Shown: positions 45,890-58,555, numbered from the stretch's first letter. The stretch: 64,000 nucleotides of DNA from Przewalskia tangutica (GCA_029844215.1 CM056718.1:87408764-87472763), one strand, 5' to 3'. Notes: a model not told the origin generated them from the letters alone. Numbers and translations are program-made.

Positions 45890-46621
45890 CTACCTCCAGC
45901 GTACGCTTTTCCTCCCACTCAACAACCGCTCCTCACGAAATCGAACCGTACTCACTCTCTCCTCAGAGTCTACATTGGCGTAGCAAGACGCTAGCCAATC
46001 CATACCCATGATCACATCGAAATCAGTCATATCCAACTCTATCAAGTCGGCTAGGGTCTGACGACTGTATATGGTCACTGGACAAGCCCTATATACCCGC
46101 CGAGCTACCACCGAATCACCCACTGGCGTAGCTACCTCGAAAGGGTCTATGGACTCAGGCTCTATCCCTATCCTACTAGCAATAAGGGGAGATATATAGG
46201 ACAGAGTAGAACCCGGATCTATCAAGGCATACACATCAAATCCAGAAACTGATAAGGTACCTGTGACGACATCAGGTGAGGCCTCCTGATCCTGCCGGCT
46301 GGACAAGGCATAAATGCGGTTCTGAGGACCGCTAGAACTGGGACCCGCGCCACGACCTCTGCCGCGACCTGCTGGTCCATGAGTACCCTGCCCTCCGGGG
46401 CGAGTAACTGTAGGAGATGAAGAAGACCCGGCGAAAGACCCTGTAGGCTGACTCCTACCACCCGCGCCACTCCTAGTCGGGCAGTCTCTCGCAAAGTGAC
46501 CCTGCTGGCCGCAACTGAAACAGGCTCCCGGAACAGTACCACAATTCCCGTAATGGGACCTACCGCATCGGCCACACTGAGGGGGTGGTGGTCCCGACGC
46601 CGCATCGCCGCTCGACGTCAA
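45890..46621 (-). pseudogene. Element J gag C-terminus (CCHC) and protease, longest surviving frame
   Basis: A 243-codon frame, part of a larger broken gag-pol. A degenerate CGRCGRSHYGNC (residues 16-27) precedes a canonical knuckle CFSCGQQGHFARDC (C34, C37, H42, C47) that binds genomic RNA. A Gly/Arg/Ser-rich linker (50-100, with RGRGRG) leads to the aspartic protease: YALIDPGSTLSYISP with D135 as the active-site aspartate, and FDVIMGMDWLA near 201-211. The protease would cleave the polyprotein. The first Met lies inside gag and is not the true start. The frame ends before RT at a frame change. Confidence 0.9.
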
Positions 46622-46829
46622 GTCCCGGGGCCTGATCGCCTCAAATTTCTCGCCGCCCGAGGAAGGTGCAGGAGTGCTCTGAGCTGGCTGTGGTACAAAT
46701 CTAGACTGCTGCTGAGGCCGTCCACCCCGATAGCTACCAAAAGACTCGCCGCCCCGTCTTCGCCGCTGTCACAACCCGCCGCTCTACGCCTCGCATCCAA
46801 GCGCGTGAGCTCGCATGCGGTAATGTCCA

Positions 46830-47598
46830 TGCTCGTGAAGAGCCACACCCGCACAAGACTCGCCATATAATCATCTAGCCCGTGACGTAGCGATGCACTC
46901 GCCCTCCATATCGCTACCAACGCAGGACATATCGAGCCAACGAATCAAACTCAATGTTGTACTCCTAACTGGCGCCTTCTCTGCCTCAAAGAATAAAAAT
47001 CGTTTACCGCGCTCCTCATCCGCGAGGCAAGAAGTGAGTGAGAAGGCCTCCGAGAACTCGCCCCAAGTAGGCGGGGACGCGTTTTCCCCGGATAACTCCC
47101 ACGAATCAAACCAATCGATCGCGGTATCACGCAAACCTATGTGAACCGAAGATCACCGACTCGGTCTCTCAAGCCTTGATCACTCGCGATGATCCTCAGA
47201 GTCGACGGATGAACTCCCGTGGATCATCCTCGTGCCTCGACTCAGAACTCGACGCTACAACTCAGAAAATCCCGTAGCCTCAAACTGTTCGATCTCGGGT
47301 GAACCGCAGTATCGGCTGAATCGTATCGCCGAGATCCAAATTTATCCTCATGTCGCCACGATCCCGCCGCACTGGGCCATCTCTCAGAACCTATCTCGCC
47401 TACCTGTGCCGCGGATCGAGGTGTAGGTACGGTGGTCTCATCACCATCGCTGCGCCCTAAACCTCCAGGGTCGCGGTGGCGTCGTGGAACTCGCTGCCTC
47501 GGGTATAGATCGGGCTCGAGCCTCGTGACTCTCGGTGTCCCACTAGCGCCTCCTCACGCCTTGCCCTTCTGGGCCTGGGTTGCCTTACGTGGAGGCAT
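46830..47598 (-). pseudogene. Element J gag, N-terminal and core part
   Basis: The start ATG at 47598 begins PPRKATQAQKGKA, then TGA after 14 codons. The core frame at 46871-47134 shows WFDSWELSGENA, PPTWGEFSEAF, RGKRFLFFEAEK and TLSLIRWLDMS, the Retrotrans_gag pattern of W, F, R and hydrophobic positions. Next come LDDYMASLV and MDITACELTRLDARRRA (46770-46870), the helix before the knuckles. At least two frame changes separate the start, the core and the knuckle segments. Confidence 0.78.
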
Positions 47599-47709
47599 AA
47601 CTGTTACAGAAAAGGGATACGTTAGAAGGGTCCAACTTATAACACAGCTCTAAGGCACGATCTCAGAATGAGAAGAATGGAAACCAATCCTAAATATCCT
47701 ATAGCCTCC

Positions 47710-47745
47710 TGATTATTGGTGTGGTGCACAACACACCGATAATCA
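47710..47745 (-). promoter_or_regulatory. Leader stem-loop of J with TTGTGCAC loop
   Basis: Minus strand: TGATTAT/ATAATCA, a mismatch, GGTGTG/CACACC, and TTGTGCAC loop. Same position relative to the primer site as in A, B, E and K. Confidence 0.68.
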
Positions 47746-47790
47746 AGACTCTACTAGATACGGTCTGTAGACACTTTCCGAGGATTAATC

Positions 47791-47802
47791 GCTCTGATAC
47801 CA
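47791..47802 (-). other. Primer-binding site of J (tRNA-iMet)
   Basis: GCTCTGATACCA on the plus strand, that is TGGTATCAGAGC, four bases (AAAG) from the LTR. Complete match to initiator-Met tRNA. Confidence 0.9.
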
Positions 47803-47806
47803 CTTT

Positions 47807-50256
47807 TGTCACGACCTGCTGGGCCCGTGGATCGTGCCTTACCCGGGCGCCCAAGTAGTCATACATCAGAGTAATCAGCGGAATATAAAAACACAAGACA
47901 TGAAACAATTGTAATAGAGACACATTTTATCTGAGAAAAGGGTGCCTCTCGGCATATATATATATATAAATCTGGCAGTTTACATCCCAACTGTACAATA
48001 AGACTACAGACCTCTAAGGAAGTAAACAAATATGGCGGGAAAGGGCCCCGCCATACCCTGAATGTACAAAACTATCTACACAACAGGGAGATCATACCCA
48101 AAAGTCGAGCCTCCGGAGAAGATGGAGCTCCTGACACCAAAGCAAAAGATCCTAAGGATGTGGATCTAGCACCTGCTTTCCCTTACCTGCGGCATGAACG
48201 CAGCCCCCCGAAGGAGGTCAGTACAACAGGTACCAAGTATGTGAAACTGTAAAGTACTTAAATGAAATCATATCATTTTAAAACCAGTTTACAAATATGT
48301 ATGAAACAACCAAGGTAACCGCACATAGTGCCACATCATAAACAAGAGCAACAATAGGTAAACTGTAACAGGTCTTTTCTAGGCTGCGAATGATCGAAGC
48401 AAGGCCAATCGCCCATAGTATCATTGTGCATGCCTAATCCTGGACTCCCGCAGTCCGCATAGGCCACTCACGTGGGCCCGCATGAGGTATTCCCCGCATC
48501 GAGGGTAGCTACTCCTCGGCATCGTCCTGGACTCGTAGTCCGCATGGCCACATAGACCGCATGAGGTATAACCCCGCACACTAACCTGGAACTCTCGTAG
48601 CTCCGCATAGGTCCCCTGGACCCGCATGAGGTATTCTCGAATCATGGTCCTGCATCACCGAAGTCTACCCGCGTCGGAGGGCGCTTAACCCCCGGTAACA
48701 TGTCAAGAGGTGAGTGATATAATACTAACATAACAGCTTATCGTTAAACAACATAAGCATAACAAGAATGCCCTCTTATACAAACGTTACAAGACACTAA
48801 CACACATAACATCATATCATGTCTACTTATCAAACCATCTTATTATTCTTTCCATAAATCAATATAAGTCTTTTATAAACACATAAGTAAACTGTTCCTT
48901 TTATCTTTCTTAAGTCGTTATACTCGACTTCCCATAAAGCTAGTATAACTCTTAAGCTTCTTGTTTTAAAAACAATTATTCTTCTTCTTTCAAAACTGAT
49001 TTATAATTCTGTTGAAAGACTTTAAGATCTTTATTATTCAGGCTTAAGTCAAAAGACATTGCCGTAAAACTACGTTCAGTTACGTACGTCTACCGTACTA
49101 TATATATATTTTAAAATATCATGCTCCAGAGTATAGGAAGAATCACATACCTCCTCGGCTAAATCCACCTGCCAAGTCGAATATGTCGCGCGCAGAGAAT
49201 CAACCTATAATAGTCAGACACGTCTATCAACGTCTAGACTACTCTGTAAACAGTTCTAAGCAGAGGGTTCTCTATCCTACGGAAAATTGGGCAGCACTTC
49301 CCTACCCGTCAAGCTACTCAAGTCTACTGTAAAAACAGTCCTATGTAAGTACAGTTCAATTATTCTTCATTTATACCCTTCTACTGTGATAACAGTTCAA
49401 TTCTATTCTTTAATATCCTTCAGTGTATCTTATACTCAAGTCTATACTATTCTTATATGTAATATCCAATTACAATAGAAGGACAAGAGTATTTACCTCG
49501 ATAAGCCCAAAATTATCCAAGTTAAATGTCGCTCCTGAGCAAGGTTTAGCTCCTAATTTGTACGCTCCGATAGCTCCAAGAAACCCTTAGAAGTTCTACA
49601 CAACTTCTACTAAAATACTATAAGGGATTTGGGCTAGGGTATTTTGGAATAGTGACTATACTTGGAAGACAACTTTCTACCAAGGGAGGGGGGGTAGGTT
49701 TCGGCTAGGACTACTAGGCTAGAGGGGTGTTTCGCCAGGGCCTTCACAAGGGAGAGGGAGTGTTTGGACGAAAACACTACAAGAGAGGGGAGGGATTTTT
49801 CAAGACTTGGAAATTGATTTGTGGATGAAGAACTCTTCATATTAAGGGGGGTATTTATAGGCCAACCAATGGCCAAGATGAAGCCAAGTGGTAGGCAAGT
49901 GTAAGGTCAAGATTTGGGCAAGTGTCCTTATCCATCTACTACACAAAAATTTCCTACCAACTCCTTGACAAAAAAGCCATTCCAATCGTCCAAATGGACG
50001 TCTCACGTCCACCAACTAGAGGGTGACAAGTGTCGCCCTCTCGTTGGTCCAAAATGTTTCGTCTCTCGGAAAAATCCGCAAAAATAATAAATGACATAGC
50101 CGGAATTTTCCCTTCGCAAGTTTTGTAAAACGTTTCGTCGGAAAACGATTCTTTTTGATAGGTGTGCCCAATCTTTTTCGTCAAATGCCTAACCTTAAGG
50201 CTAAACTTTTGTACGTATGCCCTCGCGTACATACTCTGGAAATACGGGGTATAACA
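47807..50256 (-). repeat. Element J, 5' LTR (right copy)
   Basis: Nearly the same as 40420-42849. Near its start it reads GGATCGTGCC where the left copy has GACTGGTGCC. TATA box on the minus strand at 49852-49859. It ends ACGGGGTATAACA, followed by ATAGG. This is J's promoter. Confidence 0.92.
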
Positions 50257-50261
50257 ATAGG

Positions 50262-51244
50262 TCACACAGACCCGCCTGAGTCTACCCCGCATCGGAGGGC
50301 AGCTTAACCCCCAGGATCAAGTCAAGGTGAGTGATATAATACTAACATAACAGTTTATCGTTTAAACAACATACAACAAGGGAAACCCCTTTACACAAAC
50401 ATCACAAGATACTAACACACGTAGCATCCTAACATGTTTACTTATCAAATCAACAAGAAAGTATTACAAGGCTATCACAAACCAATACAATCAAGTTATT
50501 CACACAAGGTACTTTCTACTTTATGTTAACAAGTTCGGGTTTTTATCCCCAAAGTACTTCATACATTAACTTTTTAAAAGATCCGTATCTTTCACAAAAG
50601 TCACACAACACCCGTAGTCTAAAAATAGAATGACTATCTTTTTAAGTAAACCAAAACACTTCCTTTTGTAAAATCAAGTAACAACATTATTTTCCAAACG
50701 TTCAAGTTTGCCTAATTTCAAATACTCAAGTTTCTCATTTTCGAAAGGTTTCGTAGTTCATAGTCTTAATCACTTAAGAATATAATTCTCTTTTAAACAA
50801 TTTGAGAAACATATGCCTTATGTGTGAGTAGGTTATTCTTGTTTATAACAATCTTATTAAAGCAGCCATGATCTAGGAAATGTAATATCATTTTGTCTCA
50901 TCTTAGCTTCTATGCAGATGGAGGTTTCTACTGGTTTTCATAATACTTCATTAGTCAATACATTTCCCTTTATTAGCGCTGCTGTGGTTTGTTCGATACT
51001 TATTCTGATTTCCGAAATCAGTAAAACATTATTCCTTTTAAAAACCAAGTACTCATTACTCACGAATGAGGTTTCACACCTTTTTAACAAAATTCATATT
51101 AATAGTTAAGTCAAGTCTATTATCTTCTAAAATCAATAAACCATTCTTTTTATCTCTCTTAAGCCGTTATACCTAACTTCCCATAAAGCTAGTATAACTC
51201 TTAAGCTTTTAAAACCAAGTATTACTATTCTTTCAAAAAGGTTT
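50262..51244 (-). mobile_element. Element I, second visible part
   Basis: Continues I's LTR after J (GTCTACCCCGCATCGGAGGG, then an AT-rich leader with TTTCCGAAATCAG and CCCATAAAGCTAG). K cuts it at CAAAAAGGTTT. About 2.0 kb of this LTR is visible in total. The rest lies right of the window. Confidence 0.8.
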
Positions 51245-54200
51245 TGTTATACCCCGTAGTTCCAGGGTATGTATGCGAGGACGTACGTACGAGAGCACGA
51301 CAGAAAAATTGGAAAGGAAGAAATAGGTGATTTTTTTCCACGGAAAGAGTTCCGGTTTTTGTAAAGGAAAATGTTCGTTGATGGGAATTGGATTCCCAGA
51401 TTTGGAATATGGGCTTCTTAAATTATATTAGAATTTTGAGATTTTATTTTCGGAAATGGTCACGTGGGGCCCACGGGAGAAATTTACGGTTTTGTGGGGC
51501 CCGCTTTGATTTTGAGATTTTGGCCGTTATGGATATTTTCGGAAGATGAATTATTTTGGACAAATAGGAGGGCGACACGTGTCACCCCCCCCTAGGTGGC
51601 TTGGCCGAATTATCTTTGTGCAGAACACCCGGTTAGAGTCGTTTTTCGACGAAACGTTTTACATAACTTGCGAGGGGAAAATTCCGGCTATGCCTTTTCT
51701 TATTTTTGCGGATTTTTCCGAGAGACGAAACATTTTGGACCAACGAGAGGGCGACACTTGTCACCCTCTCATTGATGGACGTGTGGACGGTTTAGGGCCG
51801 ATTGGAATGGCTTTAGTTGGTAGGATATTTTGTGAGGGATTTGTGGAGTAGGGACTAGGGGGCACTTGGGCACATCTTGGCCCTACACTTGCTTAGCACT
51901 TGGCTAGATCTTGGCCATTGGTTGGCCTTTGCTTGGCCTATAAATACCCTCCCCCTTTGAAGACTTATTCATCCTAAATCTCTAAGTCTTGAGAGCTTCC
52001 CCCCTTTGTGTGGTTGTCTCGTCCTAGCCTCCCCCTCCCCCTTTGAGAAGGCACTTTGGCCGAGGGGTATACACCCCCCTTGTGGTGTTGTCTCGTATAA
52101 ATACCCCCCCTCTTGGTAGAAATACTCTCAAAAGTATTGTTGTTATACCCAAAATTACCTTAGCCGTATACCTTGTAGTACTCCAAAGATACCTCTATAC
52201 GTAGAGCCCGAAAATACTACCTAAATGTCCTTTTTGTCTCAAACCGAAACCCTAAGGAAAATCTCCATAGTTGGTTGGAGTATTAAGAAGAAGTTGCGTA
52301 GAACTTCTAAGGGTTGTTTGGAGCGGGTTGGAGCACCCGGAGTAGGAGCTAAGCGTTGCTAAGGATCGACATCTACACTTGGATAATTATGGGCTTATCG
52401 AGGTAATTATCTTGTCCCCCTATTGTAATTGGAAAATACATGTTGTAGGAATATATAGTTGAAGTATACTATATATAGAACTGAACATAGTTTTGCGGCA
52501 ATGTCTTTGGACTTAAGCCTGAATCTAAAGAAGAGAACTGAACTGTAATTACGTAGGACTGTATTACAGTAGACTTGTGTAGTTTGACGGATAGGGAAGT
52601 GCTGCCCGATTTTCCGTAGGATCTTGTATCTAGATTTATTCTACCGAGTAGTCTAGACTTTGATAGACTTATATAACCTGTATAGGTTGAATGTTCTGCG
52701 AGTAGCATGTGCTACTTGAGAAGGTGGACCAGGCTAGCCGGGTTATAGCCGTGGAGCGATTTGCTAATAGTCGATAATCGTCGCGAGGTATGTGATTCTT
52801 CCTATACGCTGAGCATGATATTTTAAAGAAGTATATATAGTACGGTAGACGTACGCGTGTTAACTGAACGTAGTTGTACGGCAATGTCTTTTGACTTAAG
52901 CCTGAATGATAAGAACTTTGAAGTATTTCAAAAAGTATTAAGAACTGTTTTTGAAAGAATAGTAACACTTGGTTTTGAAAACATAAGAGTTATACTAGCT
53001 TTATGGGAAGTTAGGTATAACGTATTAAGAAAGATAAAATGAATGATTTATTGATTATAAAAGTTAAGAGACTTGATCTTAAAAGATAAGAGACTTGACT
53101 TAAATGAATTGATATGAATTTCGTGTGAAACCTCGTTCGTGAGTAATGAGTACTTGGTTTTAAAAGGAATAATGTTTCTTGATTTGAAATCGAATAAGTA
53201 TCGAACAAACCACAAGTGGCGCTAATAAAGGAAATGTTTTGACTAATAAAGTATTATTAAAACCGGTAGAAACTTCCATCCGCATGAAGCTAAGATGAGA
53301 CAAAATGATATTACATTTCCTAGATCATGGTTGTAATAAGATTGTTATGAACAAGAATAACCTACTCACACATAAGGTATATGTTTCTCAAATTGTTTTA
53401 AAGGATTAAAACTATGAACTACGAAACCTTTCGAAAATGAGAAACTTGAGTAATTGAAATTAGGCAAACCTGAACGTTTGGAAAAGAATGTTACTTGATT
53501 TTACAAAGAGAAGTGTTTTTGAATTACTTCAAAAGATAATCGCTCTATTTTTTATATACTACGGGTATTGTGTGACTTTTTTGAAAGTAACGTATCTTTT
53601 AAAGAGTTAATGTATGAAGTACTTTGGGGATAAAAACCCGATCTGGGTAATCATATAGTAGAAAGTACCTCGTGTGAATAACTTGATTGTGTTGGTTTGT
53701 GATAGCCTTGTAATACTTTCTTGTTGAGTTGATAAATAAACATGTTAGGATGCTACGTGTGTTAGTATCTTGTGATGTTTGTGTAAAGGGGTTTCCCTTG
53801 ATTGTGCTTATGTTGTTTAAACGGTAAACTGTTATGTGGGTATTATACTACTCACCTTGATGCCGGGGGTTAAGCTGCCCTCCGATGTGGGGTAGACTCA
53901 GGCGGGTCTGTGTGACCTATGATTCGAGAATACCTTATGCAGGTCTGTGTGGCCTATGCGGAACTGCGGGAGTTCCAGGTTAGTGTGCGGCCTTTGTGGT
54001 CATGCGGTCTATGTGGCCATGCGGACGGCGAGTCCAGGACGCTGCCGGGGAGTAGCTACCCTTGATGCGGGGAATACCTCATGCGGGCCATCGGGTGGCC
54101 CGTGCGAGCTACGAGAAGTTCGAGGCTAGACGCCACATTAGATCTTCGCGGGCGAGTGGCCAGCTTTGATCATGTGACGGTCTAGACAGATCATGATACA

Positions 54201-54952
54201 GTTTATGACCTTGTTGTACTGTGGGTTTTAGTAGTCGGCTATGCCTTCGTACTTACCCCGTACGGTTTTATGATGACACAGGTGGGACCTGGTGTTCATA
54301 TGTATTCCTTGGTGCTTTTATATCATAGGCTGGCGGTGAGGAAGGTATTCCACGCATGATTGATGTTGTGGCGTGAGACCCATTGTTATATTTGAGTGAT
54401 GACTTTGAGGCGTGAGTCACGACTTGACATATTTGCTTATTTATTGTGAATCGTAGTTTGGTTATCATACATGTCTCGCTTTATATAGACTATTATGATT
54501 TCATTTCTGATATTTTGATTTCACATACTTGGTACTGTTGTCGACCTCGCCCGGGCTGCGTTCAATCTGCGGTAAAGGTACACCGATCGTTGATCCTCGC
54601 TCTTAGGGTCACGATTCGGCGTTTGGGAAAGCTCGCTTCTCGGAGACTTATCTTCGTATAGTCCCTGTTGTTGTAGGTGCTTACATTCGTGGTATGACGG
54701 GGCCCTGTCCGTCGTTGTTTTCATATCATTCGTAAGTGCAGTAATCTTGTTGTGGCGGGGTTGTAATGGGATGTAATCGCTCAAATTGTTATTTATATAT
54801 CTTGAAGGTAACCGTTTTGGTTGCTTTGTCTTCTTATTTCACCGTCTTATTGCATTGGCTTCATGTTATTGTTTTATGTTCCGCTGATTTTCTCGATGTA
54901 TGACTACTTGGGTGCGGGTAAGGCACGATCCACGAACCGGGCAGTCGTGACA
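51245..54952 (+). repeat. Element K, 5' LTR
   Basis: Starts TGTTATACCCCGTAGTTCC, ends GCAGTCGTGACA. U3 carries two palindromes, GGCGACACGTGTCACC (51571) and GCGACACTTGTCACC (51751). TATA box at 51949, about 700 bp from the start against 415 in B. Further on, GAGGTATGTG near 52784, CATAAAG-type repeats, GC-rich repeats (53900-54130) and U5 hairpins. Confidence 0.9.
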
Positions 54953-54956
54953 AAAG

Positions 54957-54967
54957 TGGTATCGAGC
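54957..54967 (+). other. Primer-binding site of K
   Basis: TGGTATCGAGC after the AAAG spacer. One A is missing relative to TGGTATCAGAGC, the same apparent loss as in E. Confidence 0.75.
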
Positions 54968-55011
54968 GCTAATCCTCGGAAAGTGTCTACAGACCGTATC
55001 TAGTAGAGTCT

Positions 55012-55047
55012 TGATTATCGGTGTGTTGTGCACCACACCAATAATCA
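55012..55047 (+). promoter_or_regulatory. Leader stem-loop of K with TTGTGCAC loop
   Basis: TGATTAT (55012-55018) pairs with ATAATCA (55041-55047), GGTGTG (55020-55025) with CACACC (55034-55039). The loop TTGTGCAC is 55026-55033. The GTGCAC core is self-complementary, as in retroviral dimer-initiation loops. Confidence 0.7.
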
Positions 55048-55097
55048 GGAGGCTATAGGATATTTAGGATTGGTTTCCATTCTTCTCACTCTGAGAT

Positions 55098-58000
55098 TGT
55101 CACGACCCGAACCTGGGCCCGTGACTGGTGCCTTACCCCGGGCACCCTAGTGACACAACATCAGAGTAATCAGCGGAACATAAAGACAATACATGAAACC
55201 AATGTAATATGACAGTAAAATAAGAAGCAAGCTAACAACGGTACCTTCGTATATATATAAATAGCAATTTGAATAGCGATTACAACCTCTTACAAATTCT
55301 GCCCACAGCAAGATTACTGCACTCTAAGAATGATACGACAACAATGGCGGGGCGAGGCCCCGCCATACCCGAATGTAAATACCTACAACGGCGGACTATA
55401 CCATCGATAAGCCTCCGAGAAGCGAGCTTCCATACGCTGGCGTGACCCAGAACTCGGATCAACGGCGGTGTACCTCAACTGCGGCGTGAGCGGCAACAAA
55501 AATGTACGTATGTGAAATCAAATAAATCAGTAAATGAAATCATAGTAGTCTATATAAGCGAGACATGTATGATAACCAAACTACGATTCACAATAAATAA
55601 ACAATCATGTCGTCGTGACTCACGCCTCAAGTCATCACAATAAACGTGCGGGGTAAATGCGAAGGCATAGCCGACTACTAAGACCCGCAGATACAAACAA
55701 AATACCATAAAGCGCATCACGAGGTCTTTCTAGACCGCACTACATCGAAGGCGGCCTCGCCCGCGAGATCAATGTCGCGTCTATCCTCGAACTACCGCGA
55801 CTCGCATAGGTCACACGGACCGCATGAGGTATTCTCGAATCATGGTCCCTGCATCGCTGAGGTATACCGCATCGAGGCGGCTTAACCCCGATATCCACCT
55901 AGGCTCCGCGGCCGCATAGTCCTCAAAGACCGCATAGTCCTCAAAGACCGCATAGGGCATCCCGCGTCAGGCTAAACACCGGAATGATCAATCCCGAGCT
56001 CCAACTCCGCATAGTCACAAGGACTGCATAGGCCGTAAAGACCCGCATCAAGGGTGGCAAGCCCTCGGTATAACAAGTCAATGGGGTATGTGATATAATA
56101 ACAGTACAACGGGCTTAACGTTTGACAACGTAAGCACAACAAGAGTGACCCCCTTACATAATAATCACAAGATACTAACACACGTAGCATCCTAACATGT
56201 TTACTTATCAAATCAATAAGAAAGTATTACAAGGCTATCACAAACCAATACAATCAAGTTATTCACACAAGGTACTTTCTACTAACAAGTTCGGGTACCT
56301 ATCCCCGAAGTACTTCACACATTAAATCTTTAAAAGAACCGTTTCGTTCACATAAGTCACACAATACCCGTAGTATAAAATAGAGTGACTGTCTTTTTAA
56401 GTAATCAAAATACTTACCTTTGTAAAATCAAGTAACAACATTATTTTCCAAACGTCCAAGTTTGCCTAATTTCAAGTGTTTACGTTTCTTATTTTAGAAA
56501 GGTTTCGTAGTTCATAGTCTTATTTATTTAGGAATATAATTCTCTTTTAACAATCTGAAAAACATAAACCTTATGTGTGAGTAGGACATTCTTGTTTATA
56601 ACAATCTTATTACAGCAGCCATGATCTAGGAAATATCATTTTGTCTCATCTTAGCTTCTATGCAGATGGAAGTTTCTACTGGTTTTAATAATACTTAATC
56701 TGTCAAAACATTTCCTTTTATTAACGCTGCAGTGGTTTGTCGATACACATTCTGATTTCCGAAATCAGTAGAACATTCTTAAGCCGTTATACCTAACTTC
56801 CCATAAAGCTAGTATAACTCTTAAGTTTTTTAAAAACCAAGTATTACTTCTTCTTTCAAAATGATTCAAAAATCTTTTGAAATACTTCAAGTTCTTTATT
56901 ATCACACATTAAGTTAGTTATAAGTCAAATCAGTTACCTTTTAAAACCATAAAGCATTTTCTTACTTACATAAAGCTGTTATAACCAACTTCCCATAAAG
57001 CCGTTATAACACTTTATGTTTCAAACCAATCAAATACGTTTAACACATGTACGTCTACCGTACTACATAGTTATACACATATCATGCTAGAAAAGGTAGG
57101 AAGAGGTTCACATACCTCGCGACGATTATCGACTAATAGCAAAACGCTCCAAGTACTTCCAACCGTCGGCTACTCCTTAAGCCAATGTAGATCGCGCCAT
57201 ACGTAGTACTTCAACCTATAAGGCCACAAGGCGCTTATTAACATTTAGATCTCTTCGTAGAACATTCTACAGAAAATTCGGCAGCACCTCCCCCCCCGCA
57301 ACAGCGTAAATCTCCTCCTCTATCGGGGCCGGCTACCAAGCCAACCAGGGGGGGGTTATACGTCTAATCCGGACGTGCACAATTCTACCTCACAGAAAAG
57401 CTACACAAGTCTACTGTAATACAGTCCTATGTAATTACAGTTCAGTACTCTTCTTTCGAAAAGGTTTCTAATTATTCAGGCTTAAGTCGCGAGACATTGC
57501 CGTAAGTATTATTCAGGCTTAAGTCCAAAGACATTGCCGATAACAACGTTCAGTTCTATATATAGTATACTTCAACTATATAGTCTAGCAATCATGTAAT
57601 TTCCAATTACAATAGAGGGACAAGATATTTACCTCGATAAGCCCATAATTATCCAAGTATAAAGTCGATCTGGGCAATGTTTAGCTCCAACTCCGCGCTC
57701 AACCCGCTCTAAACCACCCTTAGAAGTTCTAACCAACTTCTACATACTACTCCAACTAACCATGGAGATTTTCCTTAGGGTTTCGGTTTGGTGACTGACG
57801 GGAAGTATAATAGTATAACTGGGCTTTTGTATAGGTATAACCTTAGAATACTACAAGGTATACGGCTAAGGTAATTTGGGCATTATAACAATACTTTTGA
57901 GAGTATTTCTACCAAGAGGAGGGTATTTATACGAAAACTACTAGGCTAGGGGGGGTACCCCACGGCTAGCACCACAAGGAGGGGGGGTGTATACCCCTCG

Positions 58001-58555
58001 GCCTACCCCACTAGGGGGGGGAACTCTCGGCCAAGGGGGGGGGGAGAGGGACTCTCGGCTAAGGCCTCACAAGGGGGAGAAAGAGAGCTTTCAAGACTTA
58101 GGCAAATTTATGGATGAATTAGTCTTCCAAAGGGGTGGGTATTTATAGGACAAGCCAAGGCCAACCAATGGCCAAGATCTTGCCAAGTGCATAGCAAGTG
58201 TAGGGCCAAGATCTTGCCAAGTGCACACTAGCCAACTAACACAAAATATCCTACCAACCCTTGACCACAATGGCCATACTTTCGGCCACCACTATTACCG
58301 CCCAAGGTGTTCCAATGAGAGGGTGACAAGTGTCGCCCTCTTGTTGGTCCAAAATGTTTCGTCTCTCGGAAAAATCCGCAAAAATTAAAAATGACATAGC
58401 CGGAATTTTCCCTACGAAAGCTGTGGAAACGTTTCGTCAAAAAACGACTCTAATCGGGTGTTGTGAACAAAGTTAATTCGGCCAAGCCTATGTAAAAGTT
58501 CAAATTTTTCTACGTACGTCCTTACGTACATACTCTGGAAATACGGGGTATAACA
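55098..58555 (-). mobile_element. Solo LTR L inside K's leader
   Basis: TGTCACGACCCGAACC...GGGGTATAACA, 3458 bp, with GAGAT on both sides (55093-55097, 58556-58560). The length equals E's LTRs and the U3 is of the same family. It has no internal region. TATTTATA, the minus-strand TATA box, is at 58140. Long G-runs on the plus strand (57947-58050) lie just downstream of that promoter. An 18-bp tandem (CGCATAGTCCTCAAAGAC twice) is at 55913-55948. It is the youngest insertion in the deepest nest. Confidence 0.92.

Larger units (their letters stand above)
40420..50256 (-). mobile_element. Element J: chromovirus-type Ty3/gypsy element with the full domain set
   Basis: LTRs 40420-42849 (2430 bp) and 47807-50256 (2450 bp) flank 4957 bp. 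ATAGG is on both sides. Minus-strand order: primer site, leader hairpin, gag (start 47598), CCHC knuckle, DPGST protease, RT (FIDD), RNase H, integrase, chromodomain-like tail, polypurine tract. Length and LTR size fit the Del/Tekay group. Frame changes break every domain, but motifs stay sharp, so J is either recent and damaged by sequencing error or a young pseudo-element. It is the best candidate here for the helper type that B, E and K would need. Confidence 0.92.
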
